Shown piece after piece: positions 1 to 8,762 of a stretch of DNA of 64,000 bases; the first letter of the stretch is position 1, and every line of letters starts with the position of its first letter. The notes beneath the pieces are model-generated. The model saw only the letters and a program-made list of their open reading frames with translations. It was not told where the DNA came from and searched no databases. The stretch is from Chitinophagaceae bacterium. GTDB lineage: Bacteria; Bacteroidota; Bacteroidia; Chitinophagales; Chitinophagaceae. The position numbers were made by a program, and so were the translations under genes. The DNA lies in assembly GCA_947446645.1 (NCBI GenBank), contig CANFHA010000003.1, positions 124,001-188,000 of the forward strand, given 5' to 3'.

Positions 1-73
1 GGTTGTGAGAGATCATCTCGTCGAGCAGTAATATCGACCTGAAGTTTTTCTTGTTGATGTCGGTTATGTACAT
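1..73 (-). CDS. Partial hypothetical protein, N-terminal end only
   Basis: An open reading frame runs off the left edge on the minus strand, starting at an ATG at 73. The visible peptide begins MYITDINKKNF and is too short to assign. The frame stays open upstream as far as a TTG at 127, which would start 2 bases beyond the pspA stop, so a longer start is possible. It lies directly downstream of pspA in the same direction and could be the next gene of that operon. Existence as a gene is an inference from the open frame and the tight spacing. Confidence 0.35.
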   Translation of the reverse strand, partial: MYITDINKKNFRSILLLDEMISHN

Positions 74-129
74 GTTACTATATTGATCCTGATAGACTTT
101 CAATGTTTGTATAGTGGGTATTGACAACT

Positions 130-840
130 TTACTGCTGAGCAGTTTTTGCAGCTGCACGCTTAGCCTTTATCACTTCCAGCGCGCTGTTACTGTTCACGG
201 TACCCAGCACTTTGTTTATCTCCTGCTCTGTACTCATGGTACTGTTCGCAATATCTGCATGTGCATCAGCCAGGAATTGTTTGGCTGTTGTTTTTGCTTC
301 CATACGGTCCAGGGTAGCCATAAGCCCGTCGGTATCTATATTGCTGATCGCCTTGTTTATTGCCAGCGATGCGTCAGCGATCTTAGCATTTGATTTCACC
401 ATTTCGGTTCTATGCTTCGCTTCTGTAATAGCATCACGAAGTGCCCTTATCTTGGTTTCCAGTTTGGCTAATGCTGCATCCTGGTTGTCGGCGTCTGCTT
501 TGTATTTTGTAGCTGCATCGTTGTGCATCTGATACGTTTTACTTGCCTCGCCAGCCAGTTCATTACCTTTTGCAGTATCTATTTTTCCACTCTCTACACC
601 ATCCAGTAGCTGATTGGTTTTCGATTCCCATTCTGCTGCCAGGTTAGCTTCCTTCTGTGCATTTGCACGTGTCTGCAGTGCTGTAGCTTTTATCTGCGCC
701 TCTGCCGACAGGGCTTCCTGCAGGTTTTCGCTTAGTTCGCGTATTACCTGGTCGGCCATTTTCGCAGGGTCTTCCATTTTGTCTACCACTGCGTTTGCAT
801 TTGATACTCCTATGCGAAATAATCTCTGTAATAAGCTCAT
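130..840 (-). CDS. pspA: PspA/IM30 family protein
   Basis: A 236-residue, almost wholly helical protein rich in Ala, Lys, Glu and Gln, opening MSLLQRLFRIGVSNANAVVDKMEDP, which is the typical amphipathic N-terminal helix followed by coiled coil of PspA/IM30 (ESCRT-III-like) proteins. Family members bind stressed inner membranes and form oligomeric scaffolds. Length fits the family (about 220-250 residues). The gene follows the lipoprotein gene at 883-1890 by 42 bases in the same direction, so they are probably co-transcribed. No PspF-type activator gene is adjacent, although rpoN lies about 6 kb away. Confidence 0.85.
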   Translation of the reverse strand: MSLLQRLFRIGVSNANAVVDKMEDPAKMADQVIRELSENLQEALSAEAQIKATALQTRANAQKEANLAAEWESKTNQLLDGVESGKIDTAKGNELAGEASKTYQMHNDAATKYKADADNQDAALAKLETKIRALRDAITEAKHRTEMVKSNAKIADASLAINKAISNIDTDGLMATLDRMEAKTTAKQFLADAHADIANSTMSTEQEINKVLGTVNSNSALEVIKAKRAAAKTAQQ

Positions 841-882
841 CTTGTTAGTTTTTATGTTTTAAAGTTGTTTGATAGTTTGTAC

Positions 883-1890
883 TTATCTGCGGCGGCCAAA
901 TGACCGGCCGGAACTGTGTGATGAAAAACTGCTGCGGCTGCTTCCCGAACTGCGGCTGCTTGATCTGCCGAATCCGCTACTACCTGAGCTTCTGCTGCTG
1001 CTGCCAAAGCCTGAACTGCGAGCGCGTGAGCTGCCAAATCCGCTCCTTGTGTTGCTATGGTTGCTATACGTAGAACTACTACTACGGCTGCTGCCAGCAC
1101 TGCTGCGGTTACCAAAGCCGGAACGGCTGCTGTGGCTGGTGCTGCCCGCAGAACTGGTCCTGTTATTACCAAATCCACCCGAGCGTACTGGTTTATTGCT
1201 GGTACGTGCGTTAAAGCTCCTGTGAGATGAGGATGGATTGCTAAGCGACGACCGGTGGCTATAGTTGCGCTGCCTGGGCGTGTATGTCGACCTTGAAGGT
1301 CTGTAGGATGTGCGTACTACCGTGCGGTGAGAAACATAATAGCCCGGATAGTGCCCGTATCCCCACATGGGTGTATAATAACTATGTGGCCTGAGCAAAT
1401 AAGCCATGAAAAGCATGGTGCCAAATGATATGTGCGGACGGTGATAATAATAATAAGGACCGCAATAGTCCGGCGTGCCGTTGATCTGCAGTGTTGCCAT
1501 GTTGTTGTTCGATACAACGTTTCCGTTCTCCGGCGTCATGGATAAGTTTGCGACCAGTACAGCAGGGTTTACAGCTTCATCATAAATTTCCAACTGGTTT
1601 TGGCCGGTTTCCTTTACAGCCAGGTAATCAATGTTGCCATCATTGTCAAGGTCCAGGTTGTTTATGTCGTTGGCAGGCGTGTTTATTTTACGCTCCAGCG
1701 TTGCCGGGTCGGTACAGTTTTGCACTACTGATGCCAGGGCATTAACGTCAAAAGCACCATCATTATCATCGGCCTGTATGTTTACATTTTTAGATAATGG
1801 AGAGACTGTTACGTGATTGTTTTCCTGGCCCAGACAACCGGAACTCCAGATTGTCATCGCCAGCAGGGCAGGCATTAATATTTTTTTCAT
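883..1890 (-). CDS. Lipoprotein with Arg/Ser/Gly-rich low-complexity tail
   Basis: A 335-residue protein of unknown function. The N-terminus is a lipoprotein signal with lipobox SSGC near residue 19. Residues about 40-130 look globular and contain an Asp/Asn-rich stretch (NNLDLDNDGNIDYLAV) resembling a calcium-binding loop. A Tyr/His/Pro-rich segment follows (about 145-190), then more than 130 residues of low complexity built from Arg, Ser, Gly and Phe with recurring RSGFG/SSGFG units. It precedes pspA by 42 bases, and a TATCTTTG -7 box lies 23 bases upstream of the ATG. The basic tail could bind nucleic acid or acidic polymer; that is speculation. Confidence 0.75.
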   Translation of the reverse strand: MKKILMPALLAMTIWSSGCLGQENNHVTVSPLSKNVNIQADDNDGAFDVNALASVVQNCTDPATLERKINTPANDINNLDLDNDGNIDYLAVKETGQNQLEIYDEAVNPAVLVANLSMTPENGNVVSNNNMATLQINGTPDYCGPYYYYHRPHISFGTMLFMAYLLRPHSYYTPMWGYGHYPGYYVSHRTVVRTSYRPSRSTYTPRQRNYSHRSSLSNPSSSHRSFNARTSNKPVRSGGFGNNRTSSAGSTSHSSRSGFGNRSSAGSSRSSSSTYSNHSNTRSGFGSSRARSSGFGSSSRSSGSSGFGRSSSRSSGSSRSSFSSHSSGRSFGRRR

Positions 1891-1913
1891 GAAGTGCGTT
1901 TGGAAATAAGTAG

Positions 1914-1921
1914 CAAAGATA
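1914..1921 (-). promoter_or_regulatory. Bacteroidota -7 promoter box (TATCTTTG)
   Basis: The minus strand reads TATCTTTG, matching TAnnTTTG, 23 bases upstream of the lipoprotein ATG at 1890. It would drive the lipoprotein-pspA operon. No good -33 TTG is seen at the usual spacing. Confidence 0.5.
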
Positions 1922-2020
1922 GGAGTGTATAATATGTAAATAGTATGGAGCCTTCAAAATTTGCAAAGTATAAACACTTCAAGTATCGAATTACACGCCC
2001 TGATTTGTGCCAAATTCCCG

Positions 2021-2028
2021 TATATTTG
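2021..2028 (+). promoter_or_regulatory. Bacteroidota -7 promoter box (TATATTTG)
   Basis: TATATTTG matches TAnnTTTG and sits 16 bases before the GTG at 2045. Because it lies inside a possible longer reading frame (TTG at 1961), it argues for the GTG as the true start. Confidence 0.55.
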
Positions 2029-2044
2029 CTCTATCTTTATAGTT

Positions 2045-2848
2045 GTGAAAAATAAATTTATCCTTCTTCTCGTGGTTGGTGTCATTGCCAGCTTGCCGGT
2101 CTTTGCTCAGTTAAGAGCTGAGGACGATGATGGCAGGCGCAGGCATGTGGCTACCGAAGAGGATATAGAGCTTGGCTACCAGTATAATGGTCATGATTAC
2201 GCTTTCGGTGTAGCTATTGGCTCCACGCATATGTATGCAAACCTGCCGCAGTCTAACCCGCAGCCGGCATATATGGTGTTCGTAGAAAAGAACATTTTTC
2301 ATTATTTAACTATAGGCACGCAGGTTACCATAGGCGACCTTTCCAGCCGGTGGACGAAAAACCGCCTGTATAGTTTCAACCATTTTACCGCTATCGATGA
2401 GCATTTGAATATTTCGTTAGGTGCACTATTTGCTATATACAACCGTGGGTACAATGATCATCTCATTCCTCGTATTGTAGGTGGCCTTTATGGCGGTGTG
2501 GGTATAGGAGTGGTGAACAATGATATTAAACGCATCTCTCCGGAAATTGCCCTCCTTCATCCTACTACTACAACGCCGGATAACCCGGTAATAATTAAAA
2601 ACAGCAATGCGCTATACTATGCATTCAATGTGGGCTATAATTACCGCGTTCAAAAATTCCTGTTTTTCAACAATGGATTTGTGTTTAACGCAAATTTTCA
2701 GCTTAATGATTGCCAGAGCGACTATATAGATGGCTACAGTCCACCATTCAAAGGCCACAAGCACACGGGCGTTTACACCGTTATGTCTCTTGGAGCTAAG
2801 ATATACATAACACACAAGGAGCCGGGTAATCTCTTTTCCGACCAGTAG
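2045..2848 (+). CDS. Exported hypothetical protein, probable outer-membrane beta-barrel
   Basis: With the GTG start at 2045 the protein is 267 residues and begins with a clean signal peptide (KNKFILLLVVGVIASLPVFAQ, cleavage after the Ala-Gln region). A longer frame from TTG at 1961 has an implausible leader and contains the -7 box. The mature part has alternating polar/aromatic stretches such as YAFNVGYNYRV and VMSLGAKIYI and ends near an amphipathic beta strand, as in small outer-membrane barrels. No named family was recognised. A terminator follows at 2875. Confidence 0.75.
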   Translation: MKNKFILLLVVGVIASLPVFAQLRAEDDDGRRRHVATEEDIELGYQYNGHDYAFGVAIGSTHMYANLPQSNPQPAYMVFVEKNIFHYLTIGTQVTIGDLSSRWTKNRLYSFNHFTAIDEHLNISLGALFAIYNRGYNDHLIPRIVGGLYGGVGIGVVNNDIKRISPEIALLHPTTTTPDNPVIIKNSNALYYAFNVGYNYRVQKFLFFNNGFVFNANFQLNDCQSDYIDGYSPPFKGHKHTGVYTVMSLGAKIYITHKEPGNLFSDQ

Positions 2849-2874
2849 TCCAGCTCTTTATTCAGACTTTATAT

Positions 2875-2896
2875 GCCCGGGTTTCCGGGCTTTTTT
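2875..2896 (+). terminator. Rho-independent terminator
   Basis: GCCCGG, loop GTTT, CCGGGC, then TTTTTT. It ends the exported-protein gene just before folD. Confidence 0.85.
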
Positions 2897-2931
2897 ATGA
2901 GCTGCATCAACATAACAAGCAGGCAATTGTA

Positions 2932-2939
2932 TATATTTG
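2932..2939 (+). promoter_or_regulatory. -7 promoter box (TATATTTG) very close to folD start
   Basis: TATATTTG ends 4 bases before the folD ATG at 2944. If it is used, the transcript would have little or no 5' leader. Confidence 0.5.
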
Positions 2940-2943
2940 TGCT

Positions 2944-3831
2944 ATGCAAATTCTCGATGGCGTATTGGTCTCCGCACACATAAAGGAGCAGATAAAACAG
3001 GAAGTGATCGATTTTCAGGCAGCGGGTGGCAAGCAGCCCCATCTGGCAGCTATACTGGTGGGTAACAATGCGGCCAGCGAGGCCTATGTTGGCTCTAAAG
3101 TGAAGCATTGTGATGAGCTGGGATTCGGATCTACGCTACTTCGTTTTGATACAGACATTACTGAGGCTTTTCTTATCAGCGAAGTACAGCGCCTGAACAA
3201 TGATGATAACATAGACGGTATTCTTGTGCAGTTACCATTGCCCGCGCATATCTCAGGCGATGCGGTTATCAACGCTATCAGTCCGGCAAAGGATGTAGAC
3301 GGCTTCCATCCTATATCGCTGGGCAAGATGTTGTTGGGACAACCTACTTTCCTCCCGGCTACCCCTTATGGCATTATGCTGATGCTGGAGTACTACAAGA
3401 TAGATACTGCAGGTATGCACTGCGTAATAATAGGTCGCAGCAATATAGTAGGCACGCCAATGACCATACTTATGAGTCGCGCATCTAATCCGGGCAATGC
3501 CACGGTAACTATGTGCCATTCTAAAACCAGGAACCTGAAGGAAATAACAAAAACTGCAGATATAATCATTGCTGCCATTGGCAGGCCCAAATATGTTACT
3601 GCTGATATGGTAAAGCCTGGAGCTATTATAATAGATGTAGGTATTAACCGTATTGATGACGCTACGAAGAAGAGTGGATCGCGCCTGGTAGGTGATGTTG
3701 ACTTCGATAATGTTGCACCAATAAGCAGTTATATTACCCCGGTACCCAAAGGAGTAGGCCTTATGACCATATGTGGCCTGATGAAAAATACACTGCTCGC
3801 CGCGAAGCAAGCAAAAGTGTTGATCAGTTAA
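2944..3831 (+). CDS. folD: FolD, methylenetetrahydrofolate dehydrogenase/cyclohydrolase
   Basis: A 295-residue bifunctional enzyme interconverting 5,10-methylene-, 5,10-methenyl- and 10-formyl-tetrahydrofolate. Visible family motifs: YVGSKVKHCDELG (catalytic Lys region), VQLPLP, KDVDGFHP, the Rossmann motif GRSNIVGTPM, and ADIIIAAIGRP with PGAIIIDVGIN. The usually near-invariant PGGVGPMT motif reads PKGVGLMT here (ITPVPKGVGLMTI), two substitutions worth checking. Length is normal. The gene is followed by queE after 70 bases in the same direction. Confidence 0.95.
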   Translation: MQILDGVLVSAHIKEQIKQEVIDFQAAGGKQPHLAAILVGNNAASEAYVGSKVKHCDELGFGSTLLRFDTDITEAFLISEVQRLNNDDNIDGILVQLPLPAHISGDAVINAISPAKDVDGFHPISLGKMLLGQPTFLPATPYGIMLMLEYYKIDTAGMHCVIIGRSNIVGTPMTILMSRASNPGNATVTMCHSKTRNLKEITKTADIIIAAIGRPKYVTADMVKPGAIIIDVGINRIDDATKKSGSRLVGDVDFDNVAPISSYITPVPKGVGLMTICGLMKNTLLAAKQAKVLIS

Positions 3832-3901
3832 TTTTTAGGCAACGATTCAACCTACAACTACGAAAGAGATCATCCAGTCAAGCAAAATATCGTACCCTGT
3901 A

Positions 3902-4483
3902 ATGGAGCACTTCTACACCCTGCAGGGAGAAGGATACCATACAGGTAAAGCCGCCTATTTCATACGCCTGGGCGGCTGCGATGTAGGTTGCACCTGGTGC
4001 GACGTAAAAGACAGCTGGGATGCTGGTAAGCATCCCTTAATGACCACCAACGAAATTGTGAATAGCGCTGCAGGAAATAAGGGCCGTATAGCAGTGATAA
4101 CCGGCGGCGAGCCGGCCTTGCATGATCTCACTGCGCTGTGCAGCGAGCTGCATTCCTCGGGTTTTAGCACGCACATAGAAACATCGGGTGCGCACCCACT
4201 AAGTGGGGAGCTAGACTGGGTGACACTATCACCCAAAAAATTTAAGGCTCCGTTGAAAGAATGCCTTTTAGCCGCAAATGAGCTTAAAGTAGTGGTATAC
4301 CACAAATCCGATTTTGAGTGGGCGGAAAAACATGCTGCAGAAGTAGGCTCCTCTTGCAAACTCTACCTGGCTCCTGAATGGAGCAAGCGCGACGCCATGA
4401 CACCCTTGATAATAGATTATATCAAGCAACATCCGCAATGGCAATTATCTTTACAAACGCATAAGTACATCAACATACCATAA
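3902..4483 (+). CDS. queE: QueE, 7-carboxy-7-deazaguanine synthase
   Basis: A 193-residue radical SAM enzyme converting 6-carboxy-tetrahydropterin to 7-carboxy-7-deazaguanine for queuosine synthesis. The substrate motif FYTLQGEG is at the N-terminus, and the cluster motif is C26-x3-C30-x2-C33 (CDVGCTWC). GGEPALH follows, a typical SAM-binding GGEP. The frame stays open upstream to 3839 (reading ...ISYPV before MEHF), resembling the longer N-termini of relatives, but no ATG, GTG or TTG occurs there, so ATG 3902 is used; an ATT at 3845 is the only other candidate I see. uppP starts 2 bases after the stop. Confidence 0.9.
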   Translation: MEHFYTLQGEGYHTGKAAYFIRLGGCDVGCTWCDVKDSWDAGKHPLMTTNEIVNSAAGNKGRIAVITGGEPALHDLTALCSELHSSGFSTHIETSGAHPLSGELDWVTLSPKKFKAPLKECLLAANELKVVVYHKSDFEWAEKHAAEVGSSCKLYLAPEWSKRDAMTPLIIDYIKQHPQWQLSLQTHKYINIP

Positions 4484-4485
4484 TC

Positions 4486-5358
4486 ATGACCTGGATACAA
4501 TCAGTAGTAATAGCCGTAGTGGAAGGCATTACCGAGTTTCTCCCTATTTCTTCTACAGCCCACATTAAATTCACTAAGGCTATAATGCAGATGGATCCCA
4601 AAGAACCATTCGGCAATATGTTTGATATCGTTATCCAGTTCGCCGCTATCCTTGCTGTTATCGTGCTTTACTGGAAGAAGTTTGTCAATTTCAGGCATAT
4701 CTCCTTTTACATAAAGCTGGTAGTAGCTGTAATACCTGCGCTGGTATTTGGTGCGCTGCTGAAAAAGCACATCGATCATATACTGGGCAATGTCACCATT
4801 ATTGCATGTATCACAATACTTGGAGGAGTTCTGCTGCTCTTTATTGAAAAGCTATTTAAGAAACCGGTGGTACATAGTGAGGAAGATATTAATTATGTGC
4901 AGGCCCTGAAGATAGGTATGTACCAGATATTATCTATTCTGTTTCCAGGTCTTAGTCGTAGTGCAGCCACTATACTTGGCGGCATGGCATCAAAACTCAA
5001 TAAAACAGTAGCTGCCGAATTTTCCTTTTTCCTGGCTGTACCAACCATGGCTGCTGCTACTGCCAAAGAGGTGCTGGATACCTATAAAGAGACACCGGAA
5101 GTTTTCCATTCATCTAACAATGCGATGCTGGCTGTAGGTTGTGCGGTATCTTTTGTTGTTTCCTTATTGGCAATTAGGTCGTTCATCACGTATATACAAA
5201 AGCATAGCTTCAGAGCATTTGGTATATACCGTATCATTGCCGGGGTAGCAGTGCTTATTTTGATCTCTACAGGTATTATAAAGAAAGATGAACCAAAGCC
5301 GGAATTTAAGCCTGTGGCTACAGCGTATCATACGCCTTCTCAGATAACATTGAAGTAA
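4486..5358 (+). CDS. uppP: UppP/BacA, undecaprenyl-diphosphatase
   Basis: A 290-residue polytopic membrane enzyme that dephosphorylates undecaprenyl diphosphate to recycle the lipid carrier for peptidoglycan and surface glycans. The first signature EGITEFLPISSTAH holds Glu13, Glu17, Ser22-Ser23 and His26; the second, LFPGLSRSAATI, holds the phosphate-binding Arg. In both signatures a usual Gly is Ala (STGH to STAH, SRSG to SRSA). About seven to eight hydrophobic segments are visible. It starts 2 bases after queE, suggesting translational coupling. Confidence 0.93.
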   Translation: MTWIQSVVIAVVEGITEFLPISSTAHIKFTKAIMQMDPKEPFGNMFDIVIQFAAILAVIVLYWKKFVNFRHISFYIKLVVAVIPALVFGALLKKHIDHILGNVTIIACITILGGVLLLFIEKLFKKPVVHSEEDINYVQALKIGMYQILSILFPGLSRSAATILGGMASKLNKTVAAEFSFFLAVPTMAAATAKEVLDTYKETPEVFHSSNNAMLAVGCAVSFVVSLLAIRSFITYIQKHSFRAFGIYRIIAGVAVLILISTGIIKKDEPKPEFKPVATAYHTPSQITLK

Positions 5359-5428
5359 AAAGCACGATTCTGATTCGCACTTAAAGAGTGTTACTAAGCT
5401 GAATTTATAGTTACTCTCAGAGGTGGAG

Positions 5429-5785
5429 CTATGCTGCCTCCCAGCTTTCGAACAAAAGGTTGAGGTAGTAATTTTCCTCTTTGGTAATCACATTATCGGC
5501 TTTGGTGAGCTTTATGGCAAAGCGTATCAGGTCTTTACGTTCTTCGTCTGTAGCATCATCATAAAAGTCGTCCATCATCTTCAGGTAGTGTCCTTCCCAT
5601 TCCTCGGGCTTCAGCCTGCTGATTATTTCCATCTGCTTGTCCAGGTTCACATTGAAGGGGAATTCATCTACCAGGTATTGGCGTATCACCATATCCTTCT
5701 CTCCACTGATCCTGAAATCAACGGCTGAGAGTATCATCAGTAAATGGTAGCCGGCAATAGCTTTGTTCATTCGCTTGTTAGGCAT
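5429..5785 (-). CDS. TerB-like small protein
   Basis: A 118-residue helical protein with acidic helices in the pattern of TerB-like domains: AIAGYHLLMILSAVDFRISG near the N-terminus, and LTKADNVITKEENYYLNLLF near the C-terminus as the second helical hairpin. TerB domains are found in tellurite-resistance and membrane-associated stress complexes; no other ter genes are nearby, so no tellurite function is claimed. It converges on uppP and precedes alanine dehydrogenase on the same strand (26-base gap to that stop). Confidence 0.65.
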   Translation of the reverse strand: MPNKRMNKAIAGYHLLMILSAVDFRISGEKDMVIRQYLVDEFPFNVNLDKQMEIISRLKPEEWEGHYLKMMDDFYDDATDEERKDLIRFAIKLTKADNVITKEENYYLNLLFESWEAA

Positions 5786-5811
5786 AATGTATATACGGGT
5801 TGCTATTGTTA

Positions 5812-7023
5812 TTAGCTCTGTGAAGCTAATAAAAGATCCAGATCAGTGTATTTAAAATTGAAACGTTTCGCTATCGGCGCATTTGTCACACATCCTTTGT
5901 ACATATACACACCTCGCCTGATGCCACTTTTAGACAATATTATTTCCTCTACGCCGCCCATGTCGGCCGCCTGTTTCAGTATTGGCATCAGTACATTGCT
6001 TATAGCACGCGATGCTGTGCGGGATACACCTGAGGCAATATTCGGAACGCAATAATGGATCACATCATATTTCTTGAACACAGGTTTTTCGTGGGTGGTA
6101 AGCCGCGATGTTTCAAAACAGCCGCCACGATCCATGCTCACATCTATTATCACAGAGCCTGCTTTCATATTGCTAACCATTTGCTCGGTTACTACCACGG
6201 GTGTTATACCGCTCACCGGCTTTAATGCTCCTACCGCCACATCGGCCGTCTGCAATTCCTGAGCCAGCGTTACTGGTTCCAGCACGGACGTAAAGCAACG
6301 CCTGCCAATATTATTTTGCAGGCGCATAAGGCGGTAAATAGAGTTGTCGAAGATAACTACATCGGCACCGAGACCAAATGCAGCACGCGCAGCAAACTCA
6401 CCTACCACACCAGCGCCGATAATAAGCACTCGCGCAGGCGGTACGCCTGATATGCCACCAAGCAGCACACCCTTACCGTTGTCAGGGTTGCCCAGGTAGC
6501 GGGCCGCAGTGAGTATAGCATAGTTGCCCGCAATCTCGCTCATAGAGCGAACAATAGGGTATGTACCGGCATCGTCTTTTATTGATTCGAAAGCAATGGC
6601 TATTATCTTCTTCTGTATCAGCTGCTCCATTATTTCCGCCTTAAGCAGCGGCATATGAATGGGGGAGATCACCACCTGGTTAGGCTGCAGCAGTACTGCT
6701 TCCTCATCTGATATAGGCGCAGACTTGATAATAGTTGTGGCTTTGAAGAGGTCGGCTTTATCATATACTATCCGCGCCCCGGCTTCACTATAGTCGTTGT
6801 CGAAATAAAATGAACCATCACCGGCACCATGCTCCACCGCCACGTCGTGGCCGTCATTCACCAGCACAGATACCGCTTCCGGGGTAAGCGCAATACGATT
6901 TTCCTGGAAAGCGGTCTCCTTAGGAATACCTATGAATAGCTGCTTGTTTTTACGTGGTATCTGCAGTGTTTCCTCAAGCGGAACGTAAGAGAAGGATGGT
7001 GATATGTATGGTTTCTTTATCAT
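5812..7023 (-). CDS. ald: Alanine dehydrogenase
   Basis: A 403-residue NAD-dependent enzyme interconverting L-alanine and pyruvate plus ammonium. The N-terminal AlaDh/PNT domain starts at GIPKETAFQENRIALTPEAV; the nucleotide-binding domain has ARVLIIGAGVVGEFAARAA (GxGxxG type) and an acidic DxS after the second strand (VVIFDNS). IIDVSMDRGGCFETS is typical of the catalytic domain. ATG 7023 (MIKKPYISPSF) is preferred to a TTG/GTG-type start about 70 bases upstream, which adds a hydrophobic leader foreign to a cytosolic enzyme. Confidence 0.9.
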   Translation of the reverse strand: MIKKPYISPSFSYVPLEETLQIPRKNKQLFIGIPKETAFQENRIALTPEAVSVLVNDGHDVAVEHGAGDGSFYFDNDYSEAGARIVYDKADLFKATTIIKSAPISDEEAVLLQPNQVVISPIHMPLLKAEIMEQLIQKKIIAIAFESIKDDAGTYPIVRSMSEIAGNYAILTAARYLGNPDNGKGVLLGGISGVPPARVLIIGAGVVGEFAARAAFGLGADVVIFDNSIYRLMRLQNNIGRRCFTSVLEPVTLAQELQTADVAVGALKPVSGITPVVVTEQMVSNMKAGSVIIDVSMDRGGCFETSRLTTHEKPVFKKYDVIHYCVPNIASGVSRTASRAISNVLMPILKQAADMGGVEEIILSKSGIRRGVYMYKGCVTNAPIAKRFNFKYTDLDLLLASQS

Positions 7024-7262
7024 GCCCGCCAAAAGGAGGTTTATTACGGACAATATACAATATATGTTGGGATAAAAGAAGCATTTTAACAAAAGCAGGA
7101 CGAATTTAAATATTAGTGCACGATGTAGACCGATAACATTGTTTTGTGGCTTTAAACTTTATTTTTGCAACAGTGTCATTGATTCAATCTTATGGAAGCT
7201 GGTGCCTGATATGCGGGCTGCTTTAGAGTTTGACTTTTTACTTATGACTACTATCGGGTATT

Positions 7263-8762
7263 ATGCTAAGACAGTCGAACCAGCAAAAACTGTTACAAAA
7301 ATTATCGCCGCAGCAGATTCAGCTTATGAAACTGCTGCAGATACCTACTGCTAATCTTGAAGAGCGGATAAAGGAAGAGCTGGAAGAAAACCCTGCCCTC
7401 GAATCTGAGCTGGAGACCAATAACACGGAACAGGATACTTACGAGCTGGAAGAGTCTTCGCCGGATGGTGAGGATAGCGAGGCGCCGGGCGATGAAGTGG
7501 AACTTAGCGACGATACCGCCGAGAAAATAGACCTCGATGATTTTTTGAGGCGCGAGGATGATGATGGTGGTGGATATGAGTATGGCGATGATTACTACGG
7601 TAGCAATGAAAGCGAAAGGCTGGTGACCCCTGCAAGGGTGGAAACAAGTTTTCACGATCACCTGCTGGACCAGCTTGGGATGCTGGAGCTTGATGAGCGT
7701 AGCCATAAAATAGCAGAGCAGATAATAGGTAGCCTGGATGAAGATGGCTACCTGCGCAGGGAACTGACGTCAATAGTGGATGACCTGGCATTTGGACAGA
7801 ACATAGATACAAATGCGGAGGAGATATCAGCACTTATACTGCAGGTGCAGCAATTCGATCCGCCCGGTATATGTGTATGGACACTACAGGAGTGCCTGCT
7901 GCTGCAGCTGAAGCGTATGAACCAGACCAAGGCTGTGCGCGATGCAACCGAGATACTGGATAAGTACTTCAATGAGTTTATAAAGAAGCACTACGATAAG
8001 ATACAGAAGCACCTGGCGCTGAATAACGAGGACCTGAAAAATGTGGTCAGCATCATCATTAAGCTTAACCCCAAGCCGGGTGCGGCATTTGCGGTGCTCA
8101 ACAAGGCAGAGAGCTATATCATCCCCGACTTTTTTGTGTTCAACAACAACGGGGTTCCTGAGTTGTCGCTCAACTCTAAGAATGCTCCGGAACTTCGCAT
8201 CTCAGAGGGCTACAAGGATATGATGCGCGCCTATGACCGGGGCGAGAAAAAGGACAAGCGGCAGAAGGAAGCAGTGATTTTCATTAAGCAAAAGCTGGAT
8301 TCGGCGAAGTGGTTCATAGATGCTATAAAGCAGCGGCAACATACTTTGCTGCATACCATGCAGGCAATCCTTGACTTCCAGAGGGAGTTCTTCATATCCG
8401 GCGATGAGACTGCTCTAAAGCCTATGATATTAAAGGACATAGCACAGATGACCGGGCTTGATGTCTCTACCGTATCAAGGGTAGCCAATAGCAAGTATGT
8501 GCAAACAGAATATGGTACCTACAAGCTGAAGTACTTCTTCTCTGAAGCACTGCAAACGGAGAGCGGTGAGGAAGTATCTACCCGCGAAGTAAAGAACATA
8601 CTTAACGAACTGATAGGCGGCGAGAACAAGCGTAAACCCTTATCAGACGAGCACCTTACCGAAATGCTGCAGGAAAAGGGATACAACATAGCCCGCCGTA
8701 CAGTGGCCAAATACAGGGAGCAGCTGAACATACCTGTAGCGAGATTACGTAAGGAACTTTAG
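7263..8762 (+). CDS. rpoN: RNA polymerase sigma-54 factor RpoN
   Basis: A 499-residue sigma-54. Region I is Gln/Leu-rich (LRQSNQQKLLQKLSPQQIQ and LMKLLQIPTANLEERI), region II is very acidic (about residues 45-110), the core-binding domain follows (HDHLLDQLGMLEL to about 310), then a helix-turn-helix (TGLDVSTVSRVANSKYVQT) and the RpoN box ARRTVAKYREQL near residue 480. It directs transcription from -24/-12 promoters with AAA+ activators, none of which is encoded here. A TATTTTTG box at 7160-7167 may be its promoter. Its stop overlaps the convergent neighbour by 4 bases. Confidence 0.95.
   Translation: MLRQSNQQKLLQKLSPQQIQLMKLLQIPTANLEERIKEELEENPALESELETNNTEQDTYELEESSPDGEDSEAPGDEVELSDDTAEKIDLDDFLRREDDDGGGYEYGDDYYGSNESERLVTPARVETSFHDHLLDQLGMLELDERSHKIAEQIIGSLDEDGYLRRELTSIVDDLAFGQNIDTNAEEISALILQVQQFDPPGICVWTLQECLLLQLKRMNQTKAVRDATEILDKYFNEFIKKHYDKIQKHLALNNEDLKNVVSIIIKLNPKPGAAFAVLNKAESYIIPDFFVFNNNGVPELSLNSKNAPELRISEGYKDMMRAYDRGEKKDKRQKEAVIFIKQKLDSAKWFIDAIKQRQHTLLHTMQAILDFQREFFISGDETALKPMILKDIAQMTGLDVSTVSRVANSKYVQTEYGTYKLKYFFSEALQTESGEEVSTREVKNILNELIGGENKRKPLSDEHLTEMLQEKGYNIARRTVAKYREQLNIPVARLRKEL

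Noticed and set aside
1961..2044. N-terminal extension of the exported protein from TTG 1961
   Set aside because: It would contain the -7 promoter box and bury the signal peptide; GTG 2045 fits better.
3253..3810. 185-codon minus-strand frame opposite folD
   Set aside because: Antisense shadow of folD with improbable composition.
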